Shown in pieces: positions 41,346 through 54,290 of a stretch of DNA of 64,000 nucleotides. The notes beneath the pieces are model-generated. The model had not been told where the DNA came from. It ran no database searches and saw only the letters and a program-made list of their open reading frames with translations. Within the stretch, counting starts at the first letter, position 1, and the number at the start of each line of letters is the position of its first letter. A program made the position numbers and the translations under genes. The stretch spans positions 833,501-897,500 of the forward strand of contig CAUJNA010003805.1 in the NCBI GenBank assembly GCA_963377175.1, read 5' to 3'. The stretch is from Effrenium voratum (taxonomy: Eukaryota > Sar > Dinophyceae > Suessiales > Symbiodiniaceae).

Positions 41346-44300
41346 CCCAAATCTAGCTCCAAGTGGATTATGGCTTGCTCCCCCGCAGCCTCGGAAAGCA
41401 AGAGAACCCCGGCTACTGTTTCCCTGCACATTAACAAGCACCCTGTTTTTGTTTATGTTCTTGCCTGCGCAAATTCCTACCTAGGTGCCAATGTTTGGCC
41501 CAGCCGCTCTAGCCCCGCAAGCGCAGCGCACGTTTTCGCCAAGGCTTGGCTCTCTCGGCTCGTGGACCTGCAGAGTAACTGGACCAGTTGCTTGGCGGGC
41601 CGTTGGCTTTTTTTGGCATTCCGGGTCTCACTCCGAGTTCCTGTGGTAAACACAAAGTCTAGACTTTGATGGGGCCAATTCACTCAGGGAGTGATGTGTG
41701 TTTGCCTTTTGCCCGTGCAGATGTGTGGCGCATCGCATTGATCGTTGAACAGTATTGTAGGCGCTTGCAAGAATGCCTGCGATGCTGCAAAAGAGAGACA
41801 GCACGCTTTAATGCCGTGTCAAAGTTTGCAGGATTACATGTTCAGGGACCAAGTCCAGCGACCCGCGACATAGTAAGGAAGACAGCCTTCGCTGGAGTTG
41901 TTTTTGATTAAAAACACATATTGTTTTATTGTATATATAATATACTATACGTATATGCATATGCGAATCTTTTGGGCTCCCAGTATCGATCCTGGTTGTT
42001 CGCGATGCGACCGAGCGCTTTTGTTTGAACTGAACGCAAGAGCCCAGGCATGGCATCTTCTAGTTTGATTGGCACACAGCGCACTGACCAGCGCGCTAGC
42101 ACCCATTAACCAATGCTCACCCGGAATATGGGAAGTCATGGATATACATCGACACGTCAAAAAGGAATGGTACTGTTGTTTGGCACAGACTTTAGACTTA
42201 GGGTTGCTTTTTCACTGAGCATACCTGTCCAGATGCTTTGCCCCGCCTCCTTTCTACTTACTATTTGTTTGTTCCACGTTTTGCCAGGCATATTGGGCTA
42301 CAATTGCGGGTCCGATACTTCTAAGAAACCAGCTGTAGGAAGATCTCATTTGCAAAGTAGCTGGTAAATGACAGGCTGTGGGCTCACTTCCAATGGATTT
42401 CCTTGTTTCTAGAGATAGTGTTTAGAGCCGAACTTCACAGCACTCCGAAAATGAGGCGCGCCCAAATACTGCCAATAAACCAATCGCGGGTGTTCGACAC
42501 GTACCTTGCATGCTTCATCTTTGGGGAAGCAAGCGTACAACTGGGGTCCGAACAAACATATCCACTGGAATGATCAATCACTGCGGTCAGGGCCAAGTGA
42601 AACAGGGCGCGTTCTTGATGGGTCTTCCTTTTGTTTTGGTTCTGGTAGGTTTAACGACAGGGACACAGCTTGGGGTCCATGGGTACTTTCAAGTTTCTTC
42701 AGTTCAATGTGCCGTTTGATTCTTGACGGCTTTGGCGGGTTAGCCACTTCCCAAGTTTTTGAGTTCACTCTTTTGGGAAGGCACTTTTAGTGGTGAACAA
42801 ACATGTTTTGATTTTGTCGGGCAATCCGTTTAGGACGTGAGGTTACAACCATGATCACTCAACACTTGCCCGACGTACCCTGCCCTTTTTAAGAAGTAAG
42901 CCGGTGGCACAGATTTTACGGAGATGGTCAACTCAGGCTTGAGCGTGAGGAATGGTGTGACAACCTCCAAATGGATTCTGTCCCAAGCTTCCCATGAAGA
43001 ACTGAGACGAACATGTTCCTTGACCCATTTGCTGGTAACCTGCCAACCTGCCGACGAGGATCCCTCGCCGCAGTGATCATAATTTGCTCGTCGTCCAATT
43101 CTTCTTGTTTGCATTCTAACGCTTTCGCCGCATTCGCAACCCTTTCGTAATTCTAAAAAAGCGTTCCTTTTTTCGATTGGGCACGACTAGAATCGACTAG
43201 CATCTAGTTTTGGTTTCGTGGCACTCGCCACGAGGCTGTGAGAACATGCTGGCGGAGTGCTCCGCCTGGGCAGGCCGAGGGGACTGCAGCGCAGAAAGCA
43301 AGTGCCCCGGCGTCAGAGATCCCTTGCCCGCCGCGGGTAGGTAGGCAATCTGTGGGTGTTTAGTTCCTTTTTGTGCAGGGATTCTAGACTCTGAAGCATT
43401 TTGGTATCCGTGAATTGTTTTTAGCTCGAAATCTTTGGGCTTCTGACTTGGTCGCTGATTCAATGCGAGCATTGCGGATTTTCAGTAAAGTGTTCGCCAA
43501 GACGGACTTGGCTGGAGCCCCCGATTGTACAAACGTTTGAAGTGGAAAGCGGAATTCCCAGGTTCTTTGCCGTTAGGTTTGTGCGGGGTCGAGTTCTTGA
43601 AGGCACGCAGACTACCGGACTGACAGACTGCCAAGTATCTAAGGTTCTTCGAGTACATGATGCTGGTCTGCATTTTGCGGGGTCACAGCCCACATTGGTT
43701 GGTTGACCTGCTTGTTGCACAACAGCATTCAGCCAGGGCTTCAAAGGGATGAACAAACTGGTAATTAAAGAACCATCGATGTGATTCATCAGAACCTATC
43801 TTGCAATATAATGACTGCCAGTGTACCAGCTAACATGGAACCTGACGTTCGGGGGTCCGTTTAAACGGAGAAGTTGGTCCAAACCAGGACCCCTGTCGTC
43901 AGTCAAGTTTTGGCTGTTAATTGGTGGGGTTAAGGAATCCAGCCAAACTTTCCGGATTGCATGTCTTGGATTGGATTCCACGGAATTGATGCATGTTGAA
44001 TGTTCTGGATTTCATTTTCTGGACTCTATGGAAGTCTGGGCATTTGGATTTTTCCGTCCACCACCAAGGAATTCAAGTGAATTTTCTGGAGTGCATGTCT
44101 GGGAATTTGGAGGAGAAAAAGAAGAACCAGATGAGGATGTCCTGGATTCCATGGAATTGATGCATGTCTTGAATGTTCGGGATTGCATTTGTCTGGACTC
44201 CATGGAAGCCATGGAAGTCTGTCAAAAAAAGGGGGATTTCCTCAGGAATCCAGATCATAATTTTCTGGATCGCATGTCTAGGTTTTTTTTTTTTTTTTTT

Positions 44301-45289
44301 TTTTTTTTCGAGAAGACAAACAAAGCCCAACCAAAAGAAAAACACGAAGGATGGAGAAGTGCAAGAAGGCGTGTCGCTTCTGCTCCCTGAGCCGCTTGGG
44401 CCTCACTGGGGACTTGCTGCTGGCGCTGGGCACCGCGCTGGTCATTCAGACCACTCGCTTCGTGTCTCGGGCGAGCAAGACGTGTTGGTTTTTGGTTGCG
44501 CATTGGCGGATCTGGAGATAGATGAAATCCACCGGTTTTAATGTTTTTGTGTTTTGTTGTTTGTTTTTCTTCCAATGTTTTGTCAATTAGGTTCAGTTCC
44601 AACTTCCAACCTGCTTTGATACCAATTGCCGTTTGGTTTGCCTGCTTTGTCCCTCGTTGGTGGCAAGAGAGAGACGCAAGAGGCCTACCTCTTTCATCAG
44701 TCTACCATGCAGTTGGTGATCGCTGACAACAACCTGCGCCCTGGGCAGCATGAAGCCATTGCGGTTTCCCGCCGCGAGGGTTAAATGGAGAACAGTTCTG
44801 AGGTCTGTCAAAGGCCCTTTCCATGCAAGACGCAAAGCCTAAGACACAAAACGCTTGGACAACTTCCCGGGAGACGGGTGGACGGGTGAGTTGCCAAGAT
44901 TTGGCCCGATGAAAGTAAGTAGCACGTCTCTTTCTTGCCGGGGCAAAGGAATCCACATGTTCCGACCCAGGAACCTCAGGGTGACGACCCCCACGACCTG
45001 ACAAAAACGGCTCCGAGTCGCTGTTCAGTGGCTTCTTTGTTGGCCACAAATCAAGTCCTTGCATTGGTTGGCTTGTCGCTCGGCCATCTCAGGAGTGAGC
45101 CAGAGACGCCTTTTCAGGCTCTCGAGGAAGTGCCCAAGGCAGGAGTTCACTGGCCACGGAAACCGCTTCGCGTTGGATCCTTTTTGCTGCCTGAGTTGTT
45201 CAGTAGGGATAAGGATCCCCTTGGAATCGAGAACGCACCGTGCCCGTTCTCAGATTAAAATCTGACCGCTTAGGCCAAGTACTTTGCTA
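41346..45289. other. Host flanking DNA right of the viral element
   Basis: Composition returns sharply to mixed GC. No gene could be supported. At about 43950-44285 there is a diffuse degenerate repeat on the theme GGATTxCATGTCTGGA/CTGGATTCCATGGAA, followed by a poly-T tract at 44282-44308. Confidence 0.5.
44351..44521 (+). CDS. Candidate host exon with membrane-anchor-like segment
   Basis: A GC-rich 56-codon frame, MEKCKKACRFCSLSRLG then a hydrophobic stretch (DLLLALGTALVIQ). It lies directly after a poly-T/A-rich tract. It may be a first exon encoding a signal anchor, but no continuing exon is identified. Confidence 0.22.
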   Translation: MEKCKKACRFCSLSRLGLTGDLLLALGTALVIQTTRFVSRASKTCWFLVAHWRIWR

Positions 45290-45538
45290 GTTCTCTGTGT
45301 CTCTGTGTCTCTCTGTGTCTCTCTGTGTCTCTCTGTGTCTCTGTGTGTCTCTCTGTGTCTCTGTGTGTCTCTGTGTGTCTCTGTGTGTCTCTGTGTGTCT
45401 CTGTGTGTCTCTGTGTGTCTCTGTGTGTCTCTGCGTGTCTCTGTGTGTCTCTGTGTGTCTCTGTGTGTCTCTGTGTGTCTCTGTGTGTCTCTGTGTGTCT
45501 CTGTGTGTCTCTGTGTGTCTCTGTGTGTCTCTGTGTGT
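45290..45538. repeat. (TCTCTGTG)n octanucleotide repeat
   Basis: About 30 copies of the 8-bp unit TCTCTGTG with few changes. The apparent reading frames in both directions (VSLC and THRD repeats) come from the repeat. Confidence 0.95.
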
Positions 45539-46289
45539 AGTGCGGAGGGGTAGAACTTAGCCAAGAGATGCAAGGCAAACAGCTCCCACCAAAGTGCCCC
45601 AACAATTCACGCCCGTGTGCCAATTTGAACTTGATCAGCTGGACTTAAGCGTGAGGATCTGGAATCTGGAAGCTGGCTGGTTGCTTTTCGGTTGCATCAA
45701 CTTTCCTACTGAACATGGCATGATGAACTCCCTTTATGTCCAGTTGAGGCATGATGATCTGATAGATGTTTTCCTTTTCCCAAACTGAGTTTGGCGAACG
45801 GTGTGTGTGTGTGTGCGATTGGACGCAAGCAGACCAGTGACTGCGTAAGTTGCTCTTTGAGTGCAACAAAACACTTTATTGTCCGATACAATATATGCAT
45901 TTAGTTTATTTCTCCCAACTTAAACTGTCCTAACCTTGGTCCCGCTAAACCATTTAGGGCAGTCGGCGGCTCCGAGCTTTCAATTGCTTGGACCTGTGCG
46001 CAGGTCCAAGTACAGCAGGTGGAAACAGAGCTGGCACAGCCCCGAGAGCATCGGGAGACGAACAGCGAGGTGCCGTTACTTGAACCTGGTCACAAAAGGG
46101 ATAGCAACACGAAATTAAGACTGCCTCACAGATTAACATGGAACCCCAAAAAGAACCATTTGCAGAGGATTCTCCTTTTGGGGCAGACCCTTTTGGTTCC
46201 ATTTTAATTTGCGGGGGAGTAAGCCCTTGGCGAATCAACCAGCAGTCCCATTTCAGAGGCAGTCCTCTACTTGTGGAAATACAATAGGA
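45539..46289. other. Host flanking DNA
   Basis: No gene or repeat recognised. Contains a short (GT)n run near 45801-45815. Confidence 0.5.
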
Positions 46290-46386
46290 TGTTTTTGGGG
46301 GAGGGTTCCCCTACTAAAATACACAACAGACAAAAGGGTACCCTTATTCTAACCTATCTACTGGAGGACATAGGACATAGACCTAG
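46290..46386. repeat. MITE-like repeat, copy 4 (left end lost)
   Basis: It starts inside the family at TTTTTGGGGGAGGGTTCCCC and continues CTACTAAAATACACAACAG and GGGTACCCTTATTC to CTACTGGAGGACATAGGACAT. The left TIR is missing and the right end is rearranged. Confidence 0.65.
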
Positions 46387-47102
46387 TGATGTTCCGGATA
46401 TGCCACTGTCTCTGATAGATAGTCCGCCCTGGATTTACACAGGCATAGGGCCAGTTGAATCAACCACTTTTTTCTGCTACTCAGCGGGGAATGAGAGAAT
46501 CACCCCAAAACAAACATCCCGTCTGGTTTGCTTCAAGGGAATCCCCTTCCGGTTCTCCCAAAACCCGGAAGGTCATTCCCTATCGCCCCAGCCAGTTCTG
46601 ACGAACCCCTGGGGATCAGCCTCAACGTCGCCAGGCCCGCGCCTCTGAGGAATCGCATCGGAGCCTCCTGCACAGCGAGGCGAAAGAGAGCTTTTGCTTT
46701 GCATTTGACCCAGTCACTTTGGGTTGAACGTAGACGAATTCTGGTTTCAGCTTGTTTTGTAATCCTCTATTGCCATTTTCCATTCTGTTCCTTGAACATG
46801 GATGAATTCTGGTTTCGGTTTGTTTTTAATCCTTCGATTCCATTATGTTCCGAAGGGACAGCTCGGGTTTGGGGTATGGGCCAAAATGGCGGATCTAGGT
46901 AACCCTCCCGTCCACGTTTTCCATGGACCAGAAAAATGGGGCCTGGGAAACCATTGAAAGAAGAACATGGGGGAGGGTAAATAGATGGATCCCAATGTTT
47001 GGCTTTTTGCTGTGGCCCTTTCTTTTCTCGAAGAAGGTTCGGAGCCGCAGCGCTTCGCCCCTGCCGCGGGTGAACCTGGACCGCTCGCCTCAGGCGGGGC
47101 CT
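46387..47102. other. Host flanking DNA
   Basis: No gene could be supported. A related pair of segments, GACGAATTCTGGTTTC (about 46734) and GATGAATTCTGGTTTC (about 46801), indicates a small local duplication. Confidence 0.45.
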
Positions 47103-48670
47103 ATATCATATACATATATATGTGTATATATTATATATGTACATATATTGTGTATATGCAGATATTGTATGGCACATGCGCATAAAGTTGCCATACAGTT
47201 AACATGTATATGTATGTATTCACATTTGTGTATATCATATGTGTTTGCATGCCTGAACATTGTATGGACATAGATGCATGCATGCCATCATGCATACAAC
47301 CACATACACCACATGGCTGTACATTAACTCTGAAATACAATACCATGCTATAAGGTACGATCCGACATACACTACCAACACAAACACACACATACATAAA
47401 TTGATAGATGGATAGATAGATAGATAGATAGATCCATCTATCCATCCGTCCATACATACACACACATACATACATACATACATACATACATACATTCATA
47501 CATACAAACATACATACATACATACATACATACATACATACATACATACATACATACATACATTCGTACACACACAGTCATATACCAACATATACATACA
47601 ACCACACACATATACATATACATACATTCATACATACATACATGCATACATACATAGATACATAGATACATAGATACATAGATACATAGATACATAGATA
47701 GATAGATACATGGATACATAGATACATAGATACATGCACACACATACATACATACATACATACATACATACATACATACATACATACATACATACATACA
47801 TACATACATACATACATACATACATACATACATGCATACACACATACATACATGCATGCATGCATACATACATACATACGCACGTACGTACATAGTCATA
47901 TACCAACATATACATGCACACACATACATACACACATATTTACATACATACACACACACATACACACACAAACACCCATATAAATATATTTATATATATA
48001 CATATATATATATATACATACATATGCATGCATACACCTGCATATACATGTATACATATAAGTGCACATACATACGTAAACACATGCATATACATATACA
48101 AACACACACATACACATACAAAACCACGTACATGCATACATACATACATACATACATACGTACGTACATACATACATACATACATAGATGTATATACATA
48201 TATTCATATATACATACATACATCGACACATACATACATACATACATACGTACGTACGTACGTATATACATACATAAACATGTGCATACATATAGTCATA
48301 TACCAACATATACACGCAAACACATACACAAACATACATTTACATAAATACACACACACATACACACACACAAACACATACATACATACATACATATACA
48401 TATGCATGCATGCACCTGCATATACATACATATAAGTGCACATACATACGTAAACACACATATACATATACAAACACACACATACACATGCATACGCGTA
48501 CCTGCATACATACATATACACACATACACATACATACGCATACATACGCATACATACACATACGTACGCATACATACGCATACATACGCATACACTCATA
48601 GATGTATACATGCAGGTAACGTGCATACATTACACACATGCATACAAACATACATACATACAGACGCGCA
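47103..48670. repeat. (CATA)n-type microsatellite cluster
   Basis: AT-rich alternating sequence leads into long (CATA)n tracts with (GATA)n (47405-47435), CACA and CGTA variants. The motif is the reverse complement of the (TATG)n array inside the viral element. It has no coding meaning. Confidence 0.95.
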
Positions 48671-49010
<340 letters not shown>

Positions 49011-52000
49011 AGCAGACATCACACATGCGAACGGGCACTTGCATATGTGAGTTTTGCCAGGCTTCCGCTCGTGTGAGACCGCGTGAGGGCTTTGTCAGTA
49101 TACAAGTCCTGTGTGCCGTGGTTTGTCTAAGCCTTTTCTTGGGACACGTCAGGCGGGAGCCGTCCAGAAGGGCGGCGGGAGCTGTCCAGAAGGATAGGTC
49201 CGAAAACGAGAATCCTTTCCTTTAGTGTGCTCAACGGTTGGAAATCCCCAGGCTTGATGAGGCGACTTTCAACACCTTTGTGGTCCGCAGGTGCCACGTC
49301 ACACCAGCATGATATCAGGATGTCAATCGCATCCAACTTTGAACTGCGACTGGATATCCGTACCTGGCTCTGCAGGCCATGCGTATCATGGGCTCTTTGG
49401 CACCGCGCCGCATGTACAGTTTGTACTCAGGGCAAGCCAGGCCCGAACCAATTTATCACATACGAGTTGTTCTCCGACTCCAGAAGGCCACTTCTAACGG
49501 GGCAATCCGTGTATGACACTCATTCAATGGTGGCAATACAGGTACCATGCGTAACAACCAGACCGAGTGTCACAGGTTCACGAATCTCGAAGGCGTTCCC
49601 TTGTGTCTCAGCCGCACAGGGGCGCAGCAGTGACGAGGACAATGCTAGCTTCTACGAGTGCGAGTCTCAAGCCGGAGATGAGGCTTCCTGAAACTTGGCC
49701 GAATTCATTCGGGCGATTCCAAGGATGCGGCACGCAAGATATGGATCGTTTCTTTTTTTCCGCTTGAAACCACGTTTCAAAGGGAGTGTCCCATTTTGGG
49801 GTACACACGCACCGTCCCTCATTTGGCAGTTTTGGGGCTTCAAACATATGTTGTTTTTTTGTTTAGCACAAATTCAGGCTGCGGCACGGGGGAATCTTTG
49901 GAAGTCCCAGAAAGCGCCATATCTTCGGCAACCTCAGTAAGCCACCAGGGCATCAAGCTCGCCCTAACCGCAGAAAGAGGTGCCCAGGTGACCACCGCTT
50001 GTCGCCTAGGAGCCGAGGGAGTGAGCTACTCGCGGAGTGGGACGGTTGTTCGGTTTCAGCCACAGGGCTCTTGCCAAAGGCAGCAAGACAAGCCACAGTG
50101 AGAGGCAGTGAGAGACGTCGAATGCCGGAACTTGGCCTATGCGTAAAGAAGGGAAGACAAGGTTTCTTGGGCTACTCAGGGAAACCAACTAGCAGGGATA
50201 CAAAAAAGCCAGGGATACGGGAGGATTCCCCGTAAATGCACCTTGACTAAGCTTGATATGGGAAATGGCGCCAAGGGAATCCCCCCATATCCCCGATCCC
50301 TCCGTATCCCCGCTTGTTAGTTTGTCCAAGATACATGCTGAACAGCAAGGAAAGCATTTTTTGGATGCAGCATCATGTGTTTGGGAACGTCACCTACGTT
50401 GGCTGAGTTGTTTTGCTGGCTTGTTTCAGCTGCCTGCCATTCGCTTTGATCGGGTTTGCCCAGCCCTCCAGCCCTCCAGAATCATGCGAGCCAAAATCCA
50501 ACGGTGTGCGACCTGAAGACGGCCGAGGGAAAAGCCAAAGAGCTTTCGATGAGCCACCTGGACATTCACAGCCAGAAAGAGCACGAACGCGCACAGCCCG
50601 CGGATCACGGGCGGGCCATTGCATCACTAACCTTGTCGGGTGGCTTCAGCAAGACATCTTTAGAACCTTTGCACAAGCCATCCCAGCTGTGCCTAAATGC
50701 AAGGCAGTTGTTCAGCATCCGACACCGCCACGCATTGCAAAGGCGCTATCAAGTTGTACAAAGCACCTAGTTGCCAAGAGTAGCACAAAGTTGAGTGTCA
50801 CTTTTCCCAGTATATATTTCCTTTTACTTTTGCCTAGTTGATGACGTGCATGTGGGTAAGCTGCAGACAATGCTTTTGCTCTTTGCTTGGAGGTGCACAC
50901 GGGTTCGAGTTGTCTTTGTGTGTGCGCTTGATGACAACCTGAGCACCAACACAGATGCCAATATGTGTAGGCGCTTTGCAGAGGCGTGACCACTGCCAAC
51001 CGTTGAAATCGAATGGTCGTCTTTGTGTTGTGATGGTTGGTCACAGCATATGATGTTGGTTGCATCTAGGCTTTAGGGACAGCTGCATTGCAAGATGAAC
51101 GTGAGGGTCTGTGAGATTATGATGTTGCTGCCTTTGCAGGGGAGGGGGGGGAATTGCAAAACAGAGGTTTTTTTTGTGAGGCCTGGTTTCATGTTGGCCC
51201 ACCTTTGAAGTCCAAGAAGGCCAGCCATGAATTTGATGGCCACCTATATATAACGGATCGATCGAGCCTGTTGGCATCCGTTGAGAGCAAATACGATGCC
51301 TCCGCATGTTGGCACGGAATACCAGAGCAGGGTGCTTGTTGCGCAACTGCCGCTACTTTGATGCAGTTGACATATGAAACGTCTGTTCTGTTGCAGTTTC
51401 TCGGGGCTTGTGTGCCAACACAGGTCGCTTTTGGGCATGTCACATGCAGATAAAGAGAGGCTGCAAATTGTCCTACGCCCTTCAAATCGTTCGTGTGTTG
51501 CTTGGTGAACATAGTAAACGGAAAGCCTACTGGAACATTGTTGAAGATTCAAGAAAGCCCCTTGAAACCAACCACTTCCAAGGTTGGCTTCCCAATTTCT
51601 TCACACAGCCACATCCCGCCAACCTCTGCAATTTGACCCCACGTGTATGAGCTGTTTGAATGAGTCTGCCTGCATCAGGCTGGCGTTCACCATGCGTGGC
51701 ATGCTCAGCGTTGGCGCGAGGTAGACCACGTTGTAGGTGTGCAACCTGCCTGGCACGCGTTTGGGATTTGATTTGGGTTATTCTTAGTTGCTGGCCGCCC
51801 TTTGGTGATTTTTGGTTTCTGAGGGTTCTTTGGGCACTTTTGCGTTCCATTGACTTGTTTGGGATTTCTTCCAGTCCCTGCAGTACCCCCGAAGTATAGC
51901 GCACACCAATGCAAGCACTTAACGCAGAAGGGTCAAGAACAGATGGGTGAGACCTTTTCCCGCAGAAATGTTGCTGGCACTAGCTCCAGACATTATTACC

Positions 52001-52590
52001 CTCCTGAGTAAGGTCTTTCTTTACAGGCATCAAACACGCCCCAAAAGAGCGCAGCGAGAAAAGCACAACGTCCCCAGAAGTGTACCTGGACCTTCCATTG
52101 TTTCATAAACTCGTGACACGAGAGACAAATGCTCGGGCCAGCTATTTTCGCCCAATGATCTAAAAAGTGCTTGTTGCCCACAACACTAGTTTCAAGAACA
52201 CGGGCTTTTTGCAACACTTCTTGAACAATTCCAATTGTTACATGCAACTGACCATATGAGAAGAGAGGATACAGGTCCTGGAGGGCTGCCTTTGCATGCG
52301 CCCGATAGCCCGATAGCCCTTTTTCATTGGCAACTTCGTTTTCCTGCCTGCGCGCGCACACCTCAAAGTGTGTTCAGGATATGACTTGTAACCAAGAGTT
52401 TGTTTAACGGCTCAATTTCCTGAATACAAATTCAATCAATTTGATTATTTGATAAGTGCATCCTGGAACTGGGAAGGAGTATTGGGTTTGGCAGAAGGGG
52501 GGGGAGCTTTGAGACTCGGGACTCCCCCAACTGTGTGTTACAGGCCATACCTCTGGGGGAACGCACTTGGTTGCCTGAGGCCAGCGCCGG
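49011..52590. other. Host flanking DNA
   Basis: No gene could be supported. A GC-richer exon-like island lies near 50500-50630. The rest looks intronic or intergenic. Confidence 0.45.
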
Positions 52591-52970
52591 ATGTGGCGCG
52601 GATCCCGAGATTTACCGGAAAGACAAAAAGCGAGCAGCAAGCAAACCAACCACGTAGGCAGTTTATCCACCCAACAGAAAGCAAGCGCAACATGCAGCCA
52701 CGCGATTGCGCAATCAAGCAGGTCAATCAGCCAGCAAGCATGCAAGCTTGCAGACAAGCAGACAGGGCAGGCAGCTACAAGCAAACCTTGAATTGAGGAT
52801 AAAGAAAACCAGGAAAGGAAGGCAACAAACCAACAAGCCAGAGAGCCAGCCAGCCAACAAACCAACCAGCAAATCAGCAAATCAACAAACCAGCTAACTG
52901 ACCGACCAACCAACCAGTGAGTAGGTAGCGATCGACCGGCAAGCAAGCTCGCAGAGGCAGATACACCGAT
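52591..52970. repeat. CAAGCA/ACCAACCAG low-complexity tract
   Basis: Dense imperfect repeats of CAAGCAAACC, CAGCAAGCATGC and ACCAACCAGC type. The apparent frames are rich in Gln/Ser/Lys or, on the other strand, Leu/Trp/Cys, as expected from the repeat. Confidence 0.7.
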
Positions 52971-54290
52971 AGGCAAACAACATCACAGACAAAATCATTT
53001 ACAATGATGGCGAGATAAAATTAATATTGCCAGAACCACCCGTCACATGCAGTTGCAAGACGTATCATTCCTTTCGCAAATTCAAGGTTTCAGACATCGC
53101 TTTTTGGACTTGACCAAAAGTCCATCACTGGGACGCCTCCACCTTGGAGACCGAGCCGACCAAGGCAGTGGATGCTTTGGAGGAGTGGTACTCTGACCCC
53201 TGGGCGAGCCCAGGCTGGCACCTAGAGGCTCTTCTGAACATGGAGCCTGGAAAGCACCGTGGAATCTCATCTTCGAGGACTCCAGTTTGGGGTTCGATGT
53301 TTGTTTGAGCAAGAGATCGCGAAAGATGCTTGAAGGGTAAATGCTTGGTTGTCGTCACTTCGGCAAGGCTGAGAAACTGAGAAACGTGATCTATTCTGTG
53401 TTCACGGTTGGCCTTTCTGGCGGAATTGAGACAAAAACAGAGTCCAATTTGGGTGTCCAGTAAAACTATGCAATTTGACCTAGCTTTGGGACATGGAGAA
53501 GCTATGCGTGGGGCCATTGTGTCTTGCTTGAATAGTTATATCTCTCATTGGGTTAGAGTTGTCAGCAGCCCAAAACTATTTGGGTATGTGTCCAGACTAG
53601 GAACCTTCAACATGCAGGGTTTCATATTGTGCTACTGTAGTTGCTTTTTATGTTCGTTCCCCAAAGCTTTATAGTTTTTCCACAACCACTTTGTGGACGG
53701 CTCCTGAAGCTTGGGCGGGAGCTAGACCAGTTCACGCGTTCGTTGTTTTTTTCCTTCATTGTGCAGGCATCAAGCGCAAGAGCTCCTCCAATTCGCGTGA
53801 TCCTCGGCATTTGTGAGTGAGCCTTCACTTACTTCGTTTCTGTCTTTTGAGGGTCCCCCTTTCAAGGTCGTGCTGGAACCCGCACTGAAGCCGCTTTGGG
53901 TTGCAGCTGTGTGCTTGTCCAAATACTACTCGGGTCGCCAAAATGAGCCCGTCGTCTTCCACTTGCATCCCGCTTGTTGCGGGATACGCCTATGGCTTGG
54001 GGGTATTTAAATGTGGATGCGTCAAACTTTGTCTCATGAAAGACATCTTAGAGGACCGTTGTCCAAAACGTGCTGGTACTCAGGAGGGAATGCCCCTATG
54101 AACCATATCTTGTGGTTTCCGTTAAGGGGCCTCCCAGGTTCATTTCATGTCCAGGGTTGTTGTTATGAACAGAAAAAAAAAAAAAAGAAAAAAAAAAAAA
54201 AACGTTTTGAGCAGAAAGGAATTCACAATGAGCATAAAGAATGTTCGTACTGTGCGGAAATTAAGAGATCCGAAACGGGTGCCCCTTTTT
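52971..54290. other. Host flanking DNA
   Basis: No gene could be supported. An A-rich tract lies at 54172-54202, ~100 bp before the satellite array. Confidence 0.45.

Noticed and set aside
45250..45623. Open frames of [10 protein letters not shown] or VSLCVSLC type
   Set aside because: Direct products of the (TCTCTGTG)n repeat.
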